From NCBI RefSeq assembly GCF_001431725.1, contig NZ_CP013106.1, forward strand, positions 310,001 to 374,000: DNA of 64,000 bases. The letters are read 5' to 3'. Made by a program: the position numbers and the translations under genes. How positions within the stretch are numbered: the stretch's first letter is position 1; each line of letters starts with the position of its first letter. The notes beneath the pieces were generated by a model. It worked only from the letters and a program-made list of their open reading frames with translations, searched no databases and was not told the origin of the DNA. Positions 36,989 through 45,128 of this stretch are shown here, one piece after another. This stretch comes from Halomonas huangheensis. Lineage in GTDB: Bacteria > Pseudomonadota > Gammaproteobacteria > Pseudomonadales > Halomonadaceae.

Positions 36989-38461
36989 ATGATTACGTTC
37001 ATTGGTTCGATCCTGCTGCTGATAGCGGGTTACTTCACGTACGGAAGGTTCGTCGAAAGAGTCTTTGTCACCGATCGCAAGCGTCGTACACCGGCGTTCA
37101 GCATGCGTGATGATATCGATTATCTGCCGATGAATACTACGCGAAACTCTCTGATCCAGCTGCTCAACATCGCTGGTGTCGGCCCCATTTTCGGCCCCAT
37201 TCTTGGTGCGCTTTATGGTCCTGTCGCCTTTATCTGGATTGTGTTGGGCTGTATTTTTGCCGGCGCCGTGCACGACTATCTGACGGGGATGATCTCCATT
37301 CGCAACCATGGCGCCCACTTACCGCAGCTGGCCGGAAAATTCCTCGGCAAGGTCATGAAGCATGTGGTCAACGGCTTCGCCATACTGCTGTTGCTGCTGG
37401 TAGGGACGGTGTTTGTCACTTCGCCAGCGACGTTGCTGGCGAACATGACTTCGCTGAACCTTGCGTTGATCATTGGTTTGATCTTCGCCTATTACCTGGT
37501 GGCGACATTATTGCCGATCGACAAGATCATCGGCCGTATCTATCCGTACTTCGGTGCATTGCTGCTGTTCAGTGCAGCCGGTATCGGCATTGGTCTGGTG
37601 GTAACCGGCGCGCCGATCCCCGAGCTGACTCTCGAGAACCTGCATCCCGAAGGTGCGCCGATCTTCCCGCTGTTGTTCCTGACTATTTCCTGTGGCGCTC
37701 TGTCTGGCTTCCATGCCACTCAGACACCGATCATCTCGCGTACCACCGAGAACGAATCCAACGGTCGCAAGATATTCTACGGCATGATGATTACCGAGGG
37801 CGTGATCGCCATGATCTGGGCGGCAGCGGCAATGAGCCTGTTTCATGGTGAGCAGAGTCTGGCGACGGTGCTCGCAGCGGGTGGCCCCGCGGCGGTGGTC
37901 AGCGAGGTTTCCGTGACCATGTTGGGGGCCGTTGGCGGCACTTTGGCGGTGCTGGGGGTTATCGTGTTGCCGATCACCTCCGGTGATACCGCCTTCCGCA
38001 GCGCACGTATGATCATCGCCGACTACCTGAAGGTCGATCAGCGGCCGTTGGTCAGGCGTCTGCTGATTGCCGCGCCACTGTTCGTGGTCTCGGCAGCACT
38101 AACCCAGATCGACTTCACGCTGCTGTGGCGTTACTTTTCCTGGGCCAACCAGACTACCGCGGTGATTGCCCTGTGGGTGGCGACGATGTATCTGGTTCTG
38201 TCGCGCAAGCCACATCTGATTACCTCGCTGCCGGCGACCTTCATGACCATGGCGACCTTCACCTATATCATCTGGGAGCCGAATATGGGGCTTGGTCAGC
38301 CGATGTCGGTGAGCTTGGTCGTAGCCGCTCTCGGTACCTCGTTGTGCATTGCGCTGTTCATGAAGAGAGTGCGCCGCTTGAGTGGTGGCATCTTCGCTGT
38401 CGATGAGCCGGCTGATCCGCTTGAACTGGCATCGTCGGGAGAGCTTTCCACTGCCAGGTAG
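36989..38461 (+). CDS. Carbon starvation protein CstA family transporter (short form)
   Basis: A 490-residue inner-membrane protein with about 12-14 helices. The CstA signature is evident: GYFTYGRFVERVFVTDRKRRTPAF, LLNIAGVGPIFGPILGALYGP, AGAVHDYLTGMISIRNHGAHLPQLAGKFLG and SGFHATQTPIISRTTENESNGRKIFYGMMITEG. It is shorter than E. coli CstA (about 700 residues), as in many gammaproteobacterial paralogues. The family imports peptides or pyruvate under carbon limitation. A 174-bp gap precedes it; I see no clear CRP site. A terminator follows. Confidence 0.92.
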   Translation: MITFIGSILLLIAGYFTYGRFVERVFVTDRKRRTPAFSMRDDIDYLPMNTTRNSLIQLLNIAGVGPIFGPILGALYGPVAFIWIVLGCIFAGAVHDYLTGMISIRNHGAHLPQLAGKFLGKVMKHVVNGFAILLLLLVGTVFVTSPATLLANMTSLNLALIIGLIFAYYLVATLLPIDKIIGRIYPYFGALLLFSAAGIGIGLVVTGAPIPELTLENLHPEGAPIFPLLFLTISCGALSGFHATQTPIISRTTENESNGRKIFYGMMITEGVIAMIWAAAAMSLFHGEQSLATVLAAGGPAAVVSEVSVTMLGAVGGTLAVLGVIVLPITSGDTAFRSARMIIADYLKVDQRPLVRRLLIAAPLFVVSAALTQIDFTLLWRYFSWANQTTAVIALWVATMYLVLSRKPHLITSLPATFMTMATFTYIIWEPNMGLGQPMSVSLVVAALGTSLCIALFMKRVRRLSGGIFAVDEPADPLELASSGELSTAR

Positions 38462-38483
38462 AGTACCCGCCGGGCGGTGTTCC

Positions 38484-38515
38484 AACGGGCTTCCGCTTGC
38501 GTGGAGGCCCGTTTT
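38484..38515 (+). terminator. Terminator after the cstA-like gene
   Basis: AACGGGC-TTCC pairs with GGAG-GCCCGTT around an 8-nt loop and is followed by TTT. The remaining gap to birA (38516-38734) holds nothing I can assign. Confidence 0.7.
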
Positions 38516-38734
38516 GGTTGCTGTGCTGTGAGGCCAGTGCAGGGCGGAGTAAACCATTGCTGGATGATGCTCAAAGCGGTCGCATCCCGCATTCAGGCGC
38601 TTGGCTAGTGGCTTCATGAATATTGGAAAGGCATTCGCGATAGCATCATGGACAACATTAAAATGCCTCATGAATTTCCGGCGTCTGGTGACTTTCGATA
38701 GACTATGCGCTTTTCCCGCATTGGGGCATAAGTC

Positions 38735-39736
38735 ATGACCATTGGTGAGCTGATACGCCTGCTCAGTGACGGCGAGTTTCATTCCGGCCAGCAACTGGGC
38801 GAGAAGTTGGGTGTATCGCGCGCAGCAGTATGGAAGCAGCTGCGCAAACTCGAGGACCTCGGCATTGCCATGGAGGCCGTCAAGGGGCAGGGCTACCGAC
38901 TGTCACAACCGTTGGAGCTGCTTGATGGTCCGAGTATCGTATCGGCTCTCGGTCCAGGAGCGCGCCATCTTCTGGCGCGCTTGTTCGTCGAGGATACCTT
39001 GCCCTCAAGTAATGAGTTCCTGCGTGAGCGGTTTCGTCAGGGCGCCGGGCATGGTGAGGTTTGTCTGGTCGAGCAGCAGAGTGCTGGACGTGGGCGGCGT
39101 GGACGCGTGTGGACCACTCCCTGGGGCCGTACATTGATGTGCTCAATCGGCTGGCGCTTCGAAGCCGGCGTAGCGGCACTCGAGGGCCTGAGCCTGGCGA
39201 TAGGCGTTGTATTGGCGCAGATACTGGAGGGCCATGGCTTGCACCCGGCTCTGAAATGGCCCAATGATGTGCTGTTGCACAATGACAGCGCCGCTGATGA
39301 CAAGCCCGCAAGATATGGCAAGCTGGCTGGAATCCTGGTCGAGATCAGTGGTGATGCCGCCGGGCCCTGCGAGGTGGTGCTGGGCATGGGGATCAACGTG
39401 GATCTACCGGATGACTTCCGGGCCTCTATCGACCAGCCAGTGGCTTGTGTACATGATCAGGCAAAGGGGTTGTCGCGCAATCGTCTGGCAGCCGAGCTGC
39501 TGGACGGCCTGTTGGCCATGCTGGCAGGTTTTGAGGAACAGCGTTTTGCAGCCTGGCAGCAAGCATGGAATCAGTTGCATGCCTTCGCCGGGTGTGAAGT
39601 GGAAGTGATTCGCGGTACACGTCGCGACATCATGATAGCAGGAGACGTTGATGACAGCGGTAACCTTTGGGTGCGTGGTGAAGGTGGTGATGAGTGCCTC
39701 GTGGGGGGTGAGATCAGTGTACGTGGTCGCCCATGA
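38735..39736 (+). CDS. birA: Bifunctional biotin--[acetyl-CoA-carboxylase] ligase / biotin operon repressor
   Basis: A 333-residue BirA of the two-domain type. The N-terminal winged helix (SGQQLGEKLGVSRAAVWKQLRKLEDLG) allows it to act as a biotin-dependent repressor. The catalytic domain shows EQQSAGRGRRGRVWTTPWG (ATP/biotinyl-AMP loop) and LKWPNDVLL with the catalytic lysine, followed by the SH3-like C-terminal domain. It attaches biotin to the BCCP subunit of acetyl-CoA carboxylase. Its stop overlaps the coaX start (ATGA), a coupling common in gammaproteobacteria. Confidence 0.97.
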   Translation: MTIGELIRLLSDGEFHSGQQLGEKLGVSRAAVWKQLRKLEDLGIAMEAVKGQGYRLSQPLELLDGPSIVSALGPGARHLLARLFVEDTLPSSNEFLRERFRQGAGHGEVCLVEQQSAGRGRRGRVWTTPWGRTLMCSIGWRFEAGVAALEGLSLAIGVVLAQILEGHGLHPALKWPNDVLLHNDSAADDKPARYGKLAGILVEISGDAAGPCEVVLGMGINVDLPDDFRASIDQPVACVHDQAKGLSRNRLAAELLDGLLAMLAGFEEQRFAAWQQAWNQLHAFAGCEVEVIRGTRRDIMIAGDVDDSGNLWVRGEGGDECLVGGEISVRGRP

Positions 39737-40572
39737 TTCTCGATCTTGATATTGGCAATACGCTGTCGAAATGGCGACTGAAGGATTCGGCCAGTAGCGA
39801 GATACGTTCTCGAGGTGCCGTCTGGACCCGGGAGGAGTGGCGGCCTGGCGCCGATATTCCCGACCTTGATATCGTCGACACCGTGCGCATATCGAGTGTC
39901 GCTCGACGCTCGGTGCTGGCTCAGACTGAGCAGTTGCTCAAGGACCGGGTGCGTGCTGTTCATGTGGCGCGCTCCAGTCGCGAAGCGCTGGGCGTGACCA
40001 ATGGTTACGTCGAGCCGGAGCGGCTGGGAGTTGACCGTTGGATGGGAGCCCTGGCGGGTTATCAACTGGCAGGTGGGTCCTGTACCGTCGATTGCGGCAG
40101 CGCGATAACTATAGACTTCGTACTTCCCGGAGGGCGTCATCTGGGGGGATATATCCTGCCAGGCTTGAGGCTAATGAAGGAAAGCCTCAAGTTGGGTACG
40201 CGAAATGTGGCGATAGATCCCGACAGTGAGGCCGATGAGTTGTTGGCGCCGGGGCGGCGGACCGTCGAGGCTGTCAACCATGGCATTTACATGGCAGCGG
40301 TAAGTGCAGTCAATCGCATCTACAGCGAAGTCTGTGACCGGGAGGGGGTCGCCTTGCCGATGTTGGTGACCGGTGGTGATGCCCGTGTGGTTTCCAGGGG
40401 GATTCGCGTGCCGCATGCAATATGGCCAGATATGGTCTATGCCGGGCTGGAAGCATGCTTCCCGCTGACGGCTGCGGAGCGTGCGGGACGCATGGCTGGG
40501 GCTCCAGTGCCTCCAAAACCGGTGGCATTGGAAAAAATCCGCGCAGGTCTTGCGTTCTCCATGTTGCTTTGA
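39733..40572 (+). CDS. coaX: Type III pantothenate kinase
   Basis: A 279-residue ASKHA-fold kinase that phosphorylates pantothenate, the first step to coenzyme A. The phosphate loop LDLDIGNTLSKWRL at the N-terminus, the pantothenate-site GVDRWMGALAGYQL and VDCGSAITIDFVLPGGRHLGGYILPGLRLM are clear type III signatures; type I CoaA and type II kinases lack these. Somewhat longer than the usual 245-260 residues. Overlaps birA by four bases and is followed by a terminator before the tRNA cluster. Confidence 0.95.
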   Translation: MILDLDIGNTLSKWRLKDSASSEIRSRGAVWTREEWRPGADIPDLDIVDTVRISSVARRSVLAQTEQLLKDRVRAVHVARSSREALGVTNGYVEPERLGVDRWMGALAGYQLAGGSCTVDCGSAITIDFVLPGGRHLGGYILPGLRLMKESLKLGTRNVAIDPDSEADELLAPGRRTVEAVNHGIYMAAVSAVNRIYSEVCDREGVALPMLVTGGDARVVSRGIRVPHAIWPDMVYAGLEACFPLTAAERAGRMAGAPVPPKPVALEKIRAGLAFSMLL

Positions 40573-40649
40573 CACAATACGCCGCGTTCCGAAGCAGGCC
40601 GATTGCGGAAAGTGGCCGGTTTTGTAAGGAATGTCTGTGATTGATCCGA

Positions 40650-40672
40650 TGTCTTTTGAAGACAGTTTTTTT
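40650..40672 (+). terminator. Terminator after coaX
   Basis: TGTCTT-TTG-AAGACA, one G, then seven T. It separates birA-coaX from the tRNA promoter. Confidence 0.8.
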
Positions 40673-40685
40673 GGAAAACAATCAC

Positions 40686-40713
40686 TTGACTTTGCGAGGC
40701 AGGAAGTTAAAAT
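40686..40713 (+). promoter_or_regulatory. Promoter of the tRNA-Tyr-Gly-Thr operon
   Basis: TTGACT (40686-40691), 16-bp spacer, TAAAAT (40708-40713), 12 bp before tRNA-Tyr. Confidence 0.75.
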
Positions 40714-40725
40714 GCTTCGCCAGTT

Positions 40726-40809
<84 letters not shown>

Positions 40810-40892
40810 GATTTCAGGCCAGATGCTGTAATGCAGCTTTTGGTTGGCAAGCGGGCATGCGGGCCTGGTGAGTTTTACGGGCCGTGTCCTTA

Positions 40893-40966
<74 letters not shown>

Positions 40967-41010
40967 GTATATGATGTCAGTGCGTGATGGTTGCTGGCGT
41001 CAGGAAGTGC

Positions 41011-41085
41011 GCTCATGTAGCTCAGGGGTAGAGCACACCCTTGGTAAGGGTGAGGTCGACGGTTCAAATCCGTCCATGAGCTCCA
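41011..41085 (+). tRNA. tRNA-Thr(GGT)
   Basis: 75 nt with CCA. Acceptor GCTCATG/CATGAGC; anticodon GGT at 41043-41045. In many gammaproteobacteria tufB follows this tRNA; here a terminator does. Confidence 0.97.
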
Positions 41086-41090
41086 TATCG

Positions 41091-41120
41091 AGAAAGCGAG
41101 CCTTGGCTCGCTTTTTCTTT
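41091..41120 (+). terminator. Terminator after tRNA-Thr
   Basis: AAAGCGAGCC-TT-GGCTCGCTTT, a perfect 10-bp stem continuing into TTTCTTTC. It ends the three-tRNA transcript at the place where tufB is usually found. Confidence 0.88.
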
Positions 41121-41161
41121 CTCCGTCAATGCTTGTTTGGCGGATGAGTGTCGGGCGGGGG

Positions 41162-41190
41162 TTGCCATTCGAGATTGGCTTCGCTATCAT
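41162..41190 (+). promoter_or_regulatory. Promoter of tRNA-Trp / secE-nusG
   Basis: TTGCCA (41162-41167), 17-bp spacer, TATCAT (41185-41190), followed by a GC-rich discriminator (TGCGCCCGC). Confidence 0.7.
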
Positions 41191-41240
41191 TGCGCCCGCT
41201 GTTGCAGGGCTGCTCGCAAAGGGTAGTCAGCATCGAGTAC

Positions 41241-41310
<70 letters not shown>

Positions 41311-41316
<6 letters not shown>

Positions 41317-41341
41317 GTCTTCCCCAGGCTGGCAGTTTTTT
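41311..41341 (+). terminator. Terminator/attenuator overlapping the tRNA-Trp 3' end
   Basis: CTGCCAG (41311-41317), which includes the last acceptor bases, G73 and CCA of tRNA-Trp, pairs with CTGGCAG (41329-41335), followed by TTTTTT. It lies between tRNA-Trp and secE, so part of the transcripts should stop here while others read into secE-nusG. Confidence 0.75.
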
Positions 41342-41388
41342 ATATACTTTCTTGTTTCGATTGCCGCGCCTTGAGGAGTCACGTTTTC

Positions 41389-41757
41389 ATGAAGCATAAC
41401 GCCGAGGTGCAGGAGTCGCGCCACGACGGGCTCAAGTGGGCGGTTGTCGTCATTTTGCTGGTGCTGGCCGTTGTCGGTAACACCTACTTTGCCGATCAGC
41501 CGCTTCTGTATCGTGTGCTGGGTGTTGTTGCCCTGGCTGTTGCGGCTGCGGCTGTCGCCCTGGTAACGACCAAGGGGCGTGAGTTGGTGGAGTTGGCGCG
41601 TAGCGCCAGGAAGGAAATTCAGCGTGTCGTATGGCCGACTCGCCCCGAGACCATTCAGACCACTGCGATTGTGCTGGCTGCGGTGCTGGTGGTGGGGCTG
41701 CTGTTGTGGTTGATCGACACGTTGCTCAGCTGGGCGATGTCCGGCGTCATCGGTTAG
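41389..41757 (+). CDS. secE: Preprotein translocase subunit SecE
   Basis: A 122-residue inner-membrane protein with three transmembrane helices (two N-terminal, one C-terminal), the long gammaproteobacterial form. The conserved amphipathic helix [28 protein letters not shown] precedes the last helix and clamps SecY. Start ATG 41389 has GAGGAGT 9 nt upstream; the frame reaching back to 41287 runs into tRNA-Trp and is rejected. Directly followed by nusG. Confidence 0.95.
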   Translation: MKHNAEVQESRHDGLKWAVVVILLVLAVVGNTYFADQPLLYRVLGVVALAVAAAAVALVTTKGRELVELARSARKEIQRVVWPTRPETIQTTAIVLAAVLVVGLLLWLIDTLLSWAMSGVIG

Positions 41758-41765
41758 GAGTTTCC

Positions 41766-42299
41766 ATGTCCAAGCGTTGGTATGTCGTTCACGCCTACTC
41801 CGGCTTCGAGAAGCATGTCATGCGCTCTCTGACCGAGCGGGTGAAGATGCACGGCATGGAAGATCTCTTTGGTGAGATTCTGGTGCCGGTGGAAGAAGTC
41901 GTCGAAATGCGTGACGGCAAGCGTCGCAAGAGCGAGCGCAAGTTCTATCCCGGCTATGTGCTGGTCGAGATGGAGATGGAAGACGCGACATGGCACCTCG
42001 TCAACGAGACGCCGCGTGTCATGGGCTTTATCGGTGGTACCAAGGAGAAGCCCGCGCCGATTACTCAGCGTGAAGCGGATGCCATCCTCAGTCGCGTGCG
42101 TGATGGATCCGAGAAGCCCCGGCCCAAAACCATGTTTGAGCCTGGTCAGTCGGTGCGTGTTGTTGATGGTCCCTTTGCCGACTTCAATGGAGTGGTCGAA
42201 GAGGTCAATTACGATAAGAGCCGTCTGCAGGTCAGTGTGCTGATCTTTGGGCGTGCGACTCCGGTCGAGCTGGAGTTCTCCCAGGTGGAAAAAGAGTAG
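41766..42299 (+). CDS. nusG: Transcription termination/antitermination factor NusG
   Basis: A 177-residue protein with the NGN domain ([52 protein letters not shown]) that grips RNA polymerase and the KOW domain ([40 protein letters not shown]) that contacts Rho or ribosomal S10. Eight bases after secE, with TAGGAGT as ribosome binding site. Confidence 0.98.
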   Translation: MSKRWYVVHAYSGFEKHVMRSLTERVKMHGMEDLFGEILVPVEEVVEMRDGKRRKSERKFYPGYVLVEMEMEDATWHLVNETPRVMGFIGGTKEKPAPITQREADAILSRVRDGSEKPRPKTMFEPGQSVRVVDGPFADFNGVVEEVNYDKSRLQVSVLIFGRATPVELEFSQVEKE

Positions 42300-42473
42300 T
42301 AGCGAAAATGCTGGGAGCAGAAAGAGCTCGCGGAGTTCGGGGCTTGTGGCCGGTTGCCGCAAGCCCGTTGTGGTTAATGGTTTCTGCTGTTGAAACGTTG
42401 TTGGTGACTGCCTGTAGGCAGTCGTTCAGTCCGGGGAGCCGTCAAGGCGTTTGTACCCAAATGGAGTCCTGTC
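42300..42473 (+). promoter_or_regulatory. rplK leader with two hairpins, candidate L1 control region
   Basis: GGGCTTGTGGC (42340-42350) pairs with GCCGCAAGCCC (42356-42366) around CGGTT, and GACTGCC-TGTA-GGCAGTC forms a second stem (42406-42423). Then GTCCGGGGAGCCGTC precedes the start region. In enterobacteria L1 represses the rplKA mRNA by binding here through mimicry of its 23S site; I infer the same but cannot confirm the fold. Confidence 0.4.
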
Positions 42474-42905
42474 ATGGCCAAGAAAGTCCAGGCTTACATC
42501 AAGCTGCAGGTTGCAGCTGGTAAGGCTAACCCGAGTCCCCCCGTGGGCCCCGCTTTGGGTCAGCACGGTGTTAACATCATGGAGTTCTGCAAGGCGTTCA
42601 ACGCTGAGACTCAGAACATCGAGCCGGGTCTCCCGACTCCCGTGGTTATCACCGTCTATTCCGACCGTAGCTTCACCTTCATCACCAAGACTCCGCCTGC
42701 TGCGGTGCTGTTGAAGAAGGCTGTTGGCATCAAGTCCGGCTCTGGCGAGCCGAACAAGAAGAAGGTCGGTACCGTGACCCGTGAGCAGCTGGAAGAGATC
42801 GCCAAGACCAAGGAGCCGGATCTGACGGCTGCTGATCTCGATGCCGCTGTGCGTACCATTGCTGGTAGTGCCCGTAGCATGGGCCTCAACGTGGAGGGTC
42901 TCTGA
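42474..42905 (+). CDS. rplK: 50S ribosomal protein L11
   Basis: 143 residues. [40 protein letters not shown] is the conserved N-terminal domain (proline-rich, contacts release and elongation factors at the GTPase centre), and the C-terminal domain ([41 protein letters not shown]) binds the 1070 region of 23S. Two bases separate it from rplA. Confidence 0.99.
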   Translation: MAKKVQAYIKLQVAAGKANPSPPVGPALGQHGVNIMEFCKAFNAETQNIEPGLPTPVVITVYSDRSFTFITKTPPAAVLLKKAVGIKSGSGEPNKKKVGTVTREQLEEIAKTKEPDLTAADLDAAVRTIAGSARSMGLNVEGL

Positions 42906-42907
42906 TC

Positions 42908-43600
42908 ATGGCCAAGCTTACCAAGCGTGCCAAGTTGATCCGCGAGAAAGTGGATTCCACCAAGGCGTACTCCATTGATGAAGCTGTGGCTCTGCTCGCT
43001 GAGCTATCCACTGTCAAGTTCACTGAGTCGCTGGACGTTGCCATCAATCTCGGCGTTGATCCGCGCAAATCCGACCAGGTGGTGCGCGGCGCTACTGTCA
43101 TGCCCAACGGTACTGGCAAGGACGTCCGCGTTGCTGTCTTTACCCAGGGTGCCAATGCCGACGCCGCTAAAGAAGCCGGTGCCGACATCGTTGGCATGGA
43201 TGATCTCGCAGAGCAGGTCAAGAAAGGCCAGCTCGACTTCGACGTCGTCATCGCTTCTCCGGATGCCATGCGTGTTGTCGGTCAGCTGGGCCAGATCCTC
43301 GGTCCGCGTGGACTGATGCCGAACCCCAAGGTTGGCACTGTGACACCTGATGTTGCGGGCGCGGTCAAGAATGCCAAGGCGGGTCAGGTGCGTTTCCGTA
43401 CCGACAAGAACGGCATTATCCACACGACTCTGGGCAAGGCTGACTTCGACGCGGCTGCCATCAAGGGCAACCTGGAAGCGTTGGTCGCCGACCTGAAGAA
43501 GCTCAAGCCGAGCACTTCCAAGGGCGTGTACTTCAAGAAGATGACCCTGTCCACCACCATGGGCCCGGGTCTGACTGTCGATCACTCCGCGCTGGTGTGA
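42908..43600 (+). CDS. rplA: 50S ribosomal protein L1
   Basis: 230 residues. [91 protein letters not shown] are standard L1 blocks. L1 forms the mobile stalk at the ribosomal E site and in E. coli represses its own rplKA mRNA. Co-transcribed with rplK. Confidence 0.99.
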   Translation: MAKLTKRAKLIREKVDSTKAYSIDEAVALLAELSTVKFTESLDVAINLGVDPRKSDQVVRGATVMPNGTGKDVRVAVFTQGANADAAKEAGADIVGMDDLAEQVKKGQLDFDVVIASPDAMRVVGQLGQILGPRGLMPNPKVGTVTPDVAGAVKNAKAGQVRFRTDKNGIIHTTLGKADFDAAAIKGNLEALVADLKKLKPSTSKGVYFKKMTLSTTMGPGLTVDHSALV

Positions 43601-43933
43601 TTGATGCGCTGGTCCGGCTTGCCGGGCCAGTGGCAAGGTTTGGAAGGCAAGAGTTTGAAAGAGGAGCGTTGTTGCCATGTCTCATGCGAGCTGGATGCAA
43701 TGTTCCGATACTTTGCGGTACCCGTGCCGGGCACCGTCAAAGACCGCAGGTGCCGCCGGCTTGTTGCCGGTAGCTTAATCGTCCTCAGGACACCTGCGCA
43801 GATGGTGTTGCCGCCAGTCTTCTGGTGAGCACCATCATAAAAGCCCCCCTTGTTGCTGGCGAAAGGTCGCTTGCGGGAAGGGGAGATGGTAACCACCGGA
43901 ACCTCCGGGTTCCGGCACGAAGGAGTGATCACA
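43601..43933 (+). promoter_or_regulatory. rplJ leader with L10-type RNA structure
   Basis: This 333-nt gap holds no gene. CGCAGGTG (43745-43752) pairs with CACCTGCG (43791-43798) and encloses two hairpins, CCGGC-TTGTT-GCCGG (43756-43770) and GTCC-TCA-GGAC (43781-43791). This junction layout fits the L10(L12)4 leader, through which L10 represses rplJL translation. The ribosome binding site AGGAG is at 43921. An in-frame extension upstream of ATG 43934 is rejected. Confidence 0.65.
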
Positions 43934-44437
43934 ATGGCACTAGCACTCGAAGGCAAGAAGGCAATTGTTGCCGAGGTCAGTGAAGTCGCCAAGGATGCAC
44001 TCTCCGTCGTAGTTGCCGACTCTCGTGGTGTTACGGTCGAGAAGATGACCGGTCTGCGCAAGCAGGCACGCGAGAATGGCGTCCAGCTGCGTGTTGTTCG
44101 CAACACCCTGGCTCGCCGCGCCCTGACAGGTACTCCCTGGGAGTGCCTGAATGAGACTTTCGTTGGTCCGTCTCTGTTGGCGTTCTCCCTCGAGCATCCG
44201 GGCGCTGCTGCCCGTTTGTTCAAGGATTTCGCCAAGGATGAGAAGAGCTTCGAAGTCAAGGCGCTGGCCTATGAAGGTGAGCTGATCCCGGCCGAAGATC
44301 TCGACCGTCTGGCAACGCTGCCGACTTACGACGAGGCGATCGCCAAGCTGATGTCCGTCATGAAGGAAGCTTCTGCCGGCAAGCTGGTTCGTACCCTCGC
44401 TGCACTGCGCGACCAGAAGGAAGAGGCTGCCGCTTAA
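43934..44437 (+). CDS. rplJ: 50S ribosomal protein L10
   Basis: 167 residues. [64 protein letters not shown] is the conserved rRNA-binding domain, and the C-terminal helix carries L7/L12 dimers to form the stalk base. Start chosen at ATG 43934 with AGGAG at 43921 upstream. Probably controls its own mRNA through the structured leader. Confidence 0.98.
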   Translation: MALALEGKKAIVAEVSEVAKDALSVVVADSRGVTVEKMTGLRKQARENGVQLRVVRNTLARRALTGTPWECLNETFVGPSLLAFSLEHPGAAARLFKDFAKDEKSFEVKALAYEGELIPAEDLDRLATLPTYDEAIAKLMSVMKEASAGKLVRTLAALRDQKEEAAA

Positions 44438-44521
44438 GGCGCTCTACCGGTTCGCTCGGATTGCATGATCAACCCCGCGTACTCGCCTGGCGAGACGCCC
44501 GCAAAGTTAGGAATCTGAAAA

Positions 44522-44893
44522 ATGGCACTGACCAAAGACGATATCATCAACGCCGTCTCCGACATGTCCGTGATGGAAGTTGTTGAGCTGATCGAAGCAA
44601 TGGAAGAGAAGTTCGGTGTTTCTGCCGCTGCCGCTGTGATGGCTGGCCCGGCTGGCGACGCTGGCGCAGCTGTTGAAGAACAGACTGAATTTGACCTGGT
44701 TCTGACCGCCGCTGGCGACAAGAAAGTCAACGTCATCAAAGCCGTCCGCGAAATCACTGGTCTTGGCCTGAAAGAAGCCAAAGGCGCTGTCGACGGTGCT
44801 CCGGCTACCATCAAGGAAGCCATGAGCAAGGACGACGCCGAAGAGGCCAAGAAGAAGTTGGAAGAAGCTGGCGCTTCTGTGGAGCTCAAGTAA
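44522..44893 (+). CDS. rplL: 50S ribosomal protein L7/L12
   Basis: 123 residues. N-terminal dimerisation helices ([31 protein letters not shown]), an Ala/Gly-rich hinge and the globular domain [68 protein letters not shown] that recruits elongation factors. Strongly acidic. Confidence 0.99.
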   Translation: MALTKDDIINAVSDMSVMEVVELIEAMEEKFGVSAAAAVMAGPAGDAGAAVEEQTEFDLVLTAAGDKKVNVIKAVREITGLGLKEAKGAVDGAPATIKEAMSKDDAEEAKKKLEEAGASVELK

Positions 44894-44933
44894 TCCTTGT
44901 GCCTACGGCTTCACGCGCTGCGTAAGCTTCCAC

Positions 44934-44967
44934 GGCTGGTGGCGGGACGCCCGCTACCGGCCTTTTT
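44934..44967 (+). terminator. Attenuator between rplL and rpoB
   Basis: GGCTGGTGGCGGG and CCCGCTACCGGCC pair (13 bp with G-U pairs) and are followed by TTTTT. As in E. coli, partial termination here would lower rpoBC output relative to the ribosomal proteins. Confidence 0.8.
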
Positions 44968-45019
44968 CTGTTGTCACTAGTTGCTTGATCATAAACGATT
45001 TTGCAACTTGCAGAATTCC

Positions 45020-45050
45020 GACGGCGAGCCCCCTCAAGGGGCTTGCCGTC
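45020..45050 (+). other. Hairpin in the rplL-rpoB gap, possible RNase III site
   Basis: GACGGCGAGCCCC and GGGGCTTGCCGTC form a 13-bp stem with one G-U around CTCAA; no U-tract follows. E. coli has an RNase III-cleaved hairpin in the same gap. Confidence 0.5.
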
Positions 45051-45128
45051 AGCGCCTGACGGAGCCTGATCCGTCGGGTGGCGCCGACACGCATCGGTCA
45101 CCCATGGTGAACAAGCTGGGGAATACAG

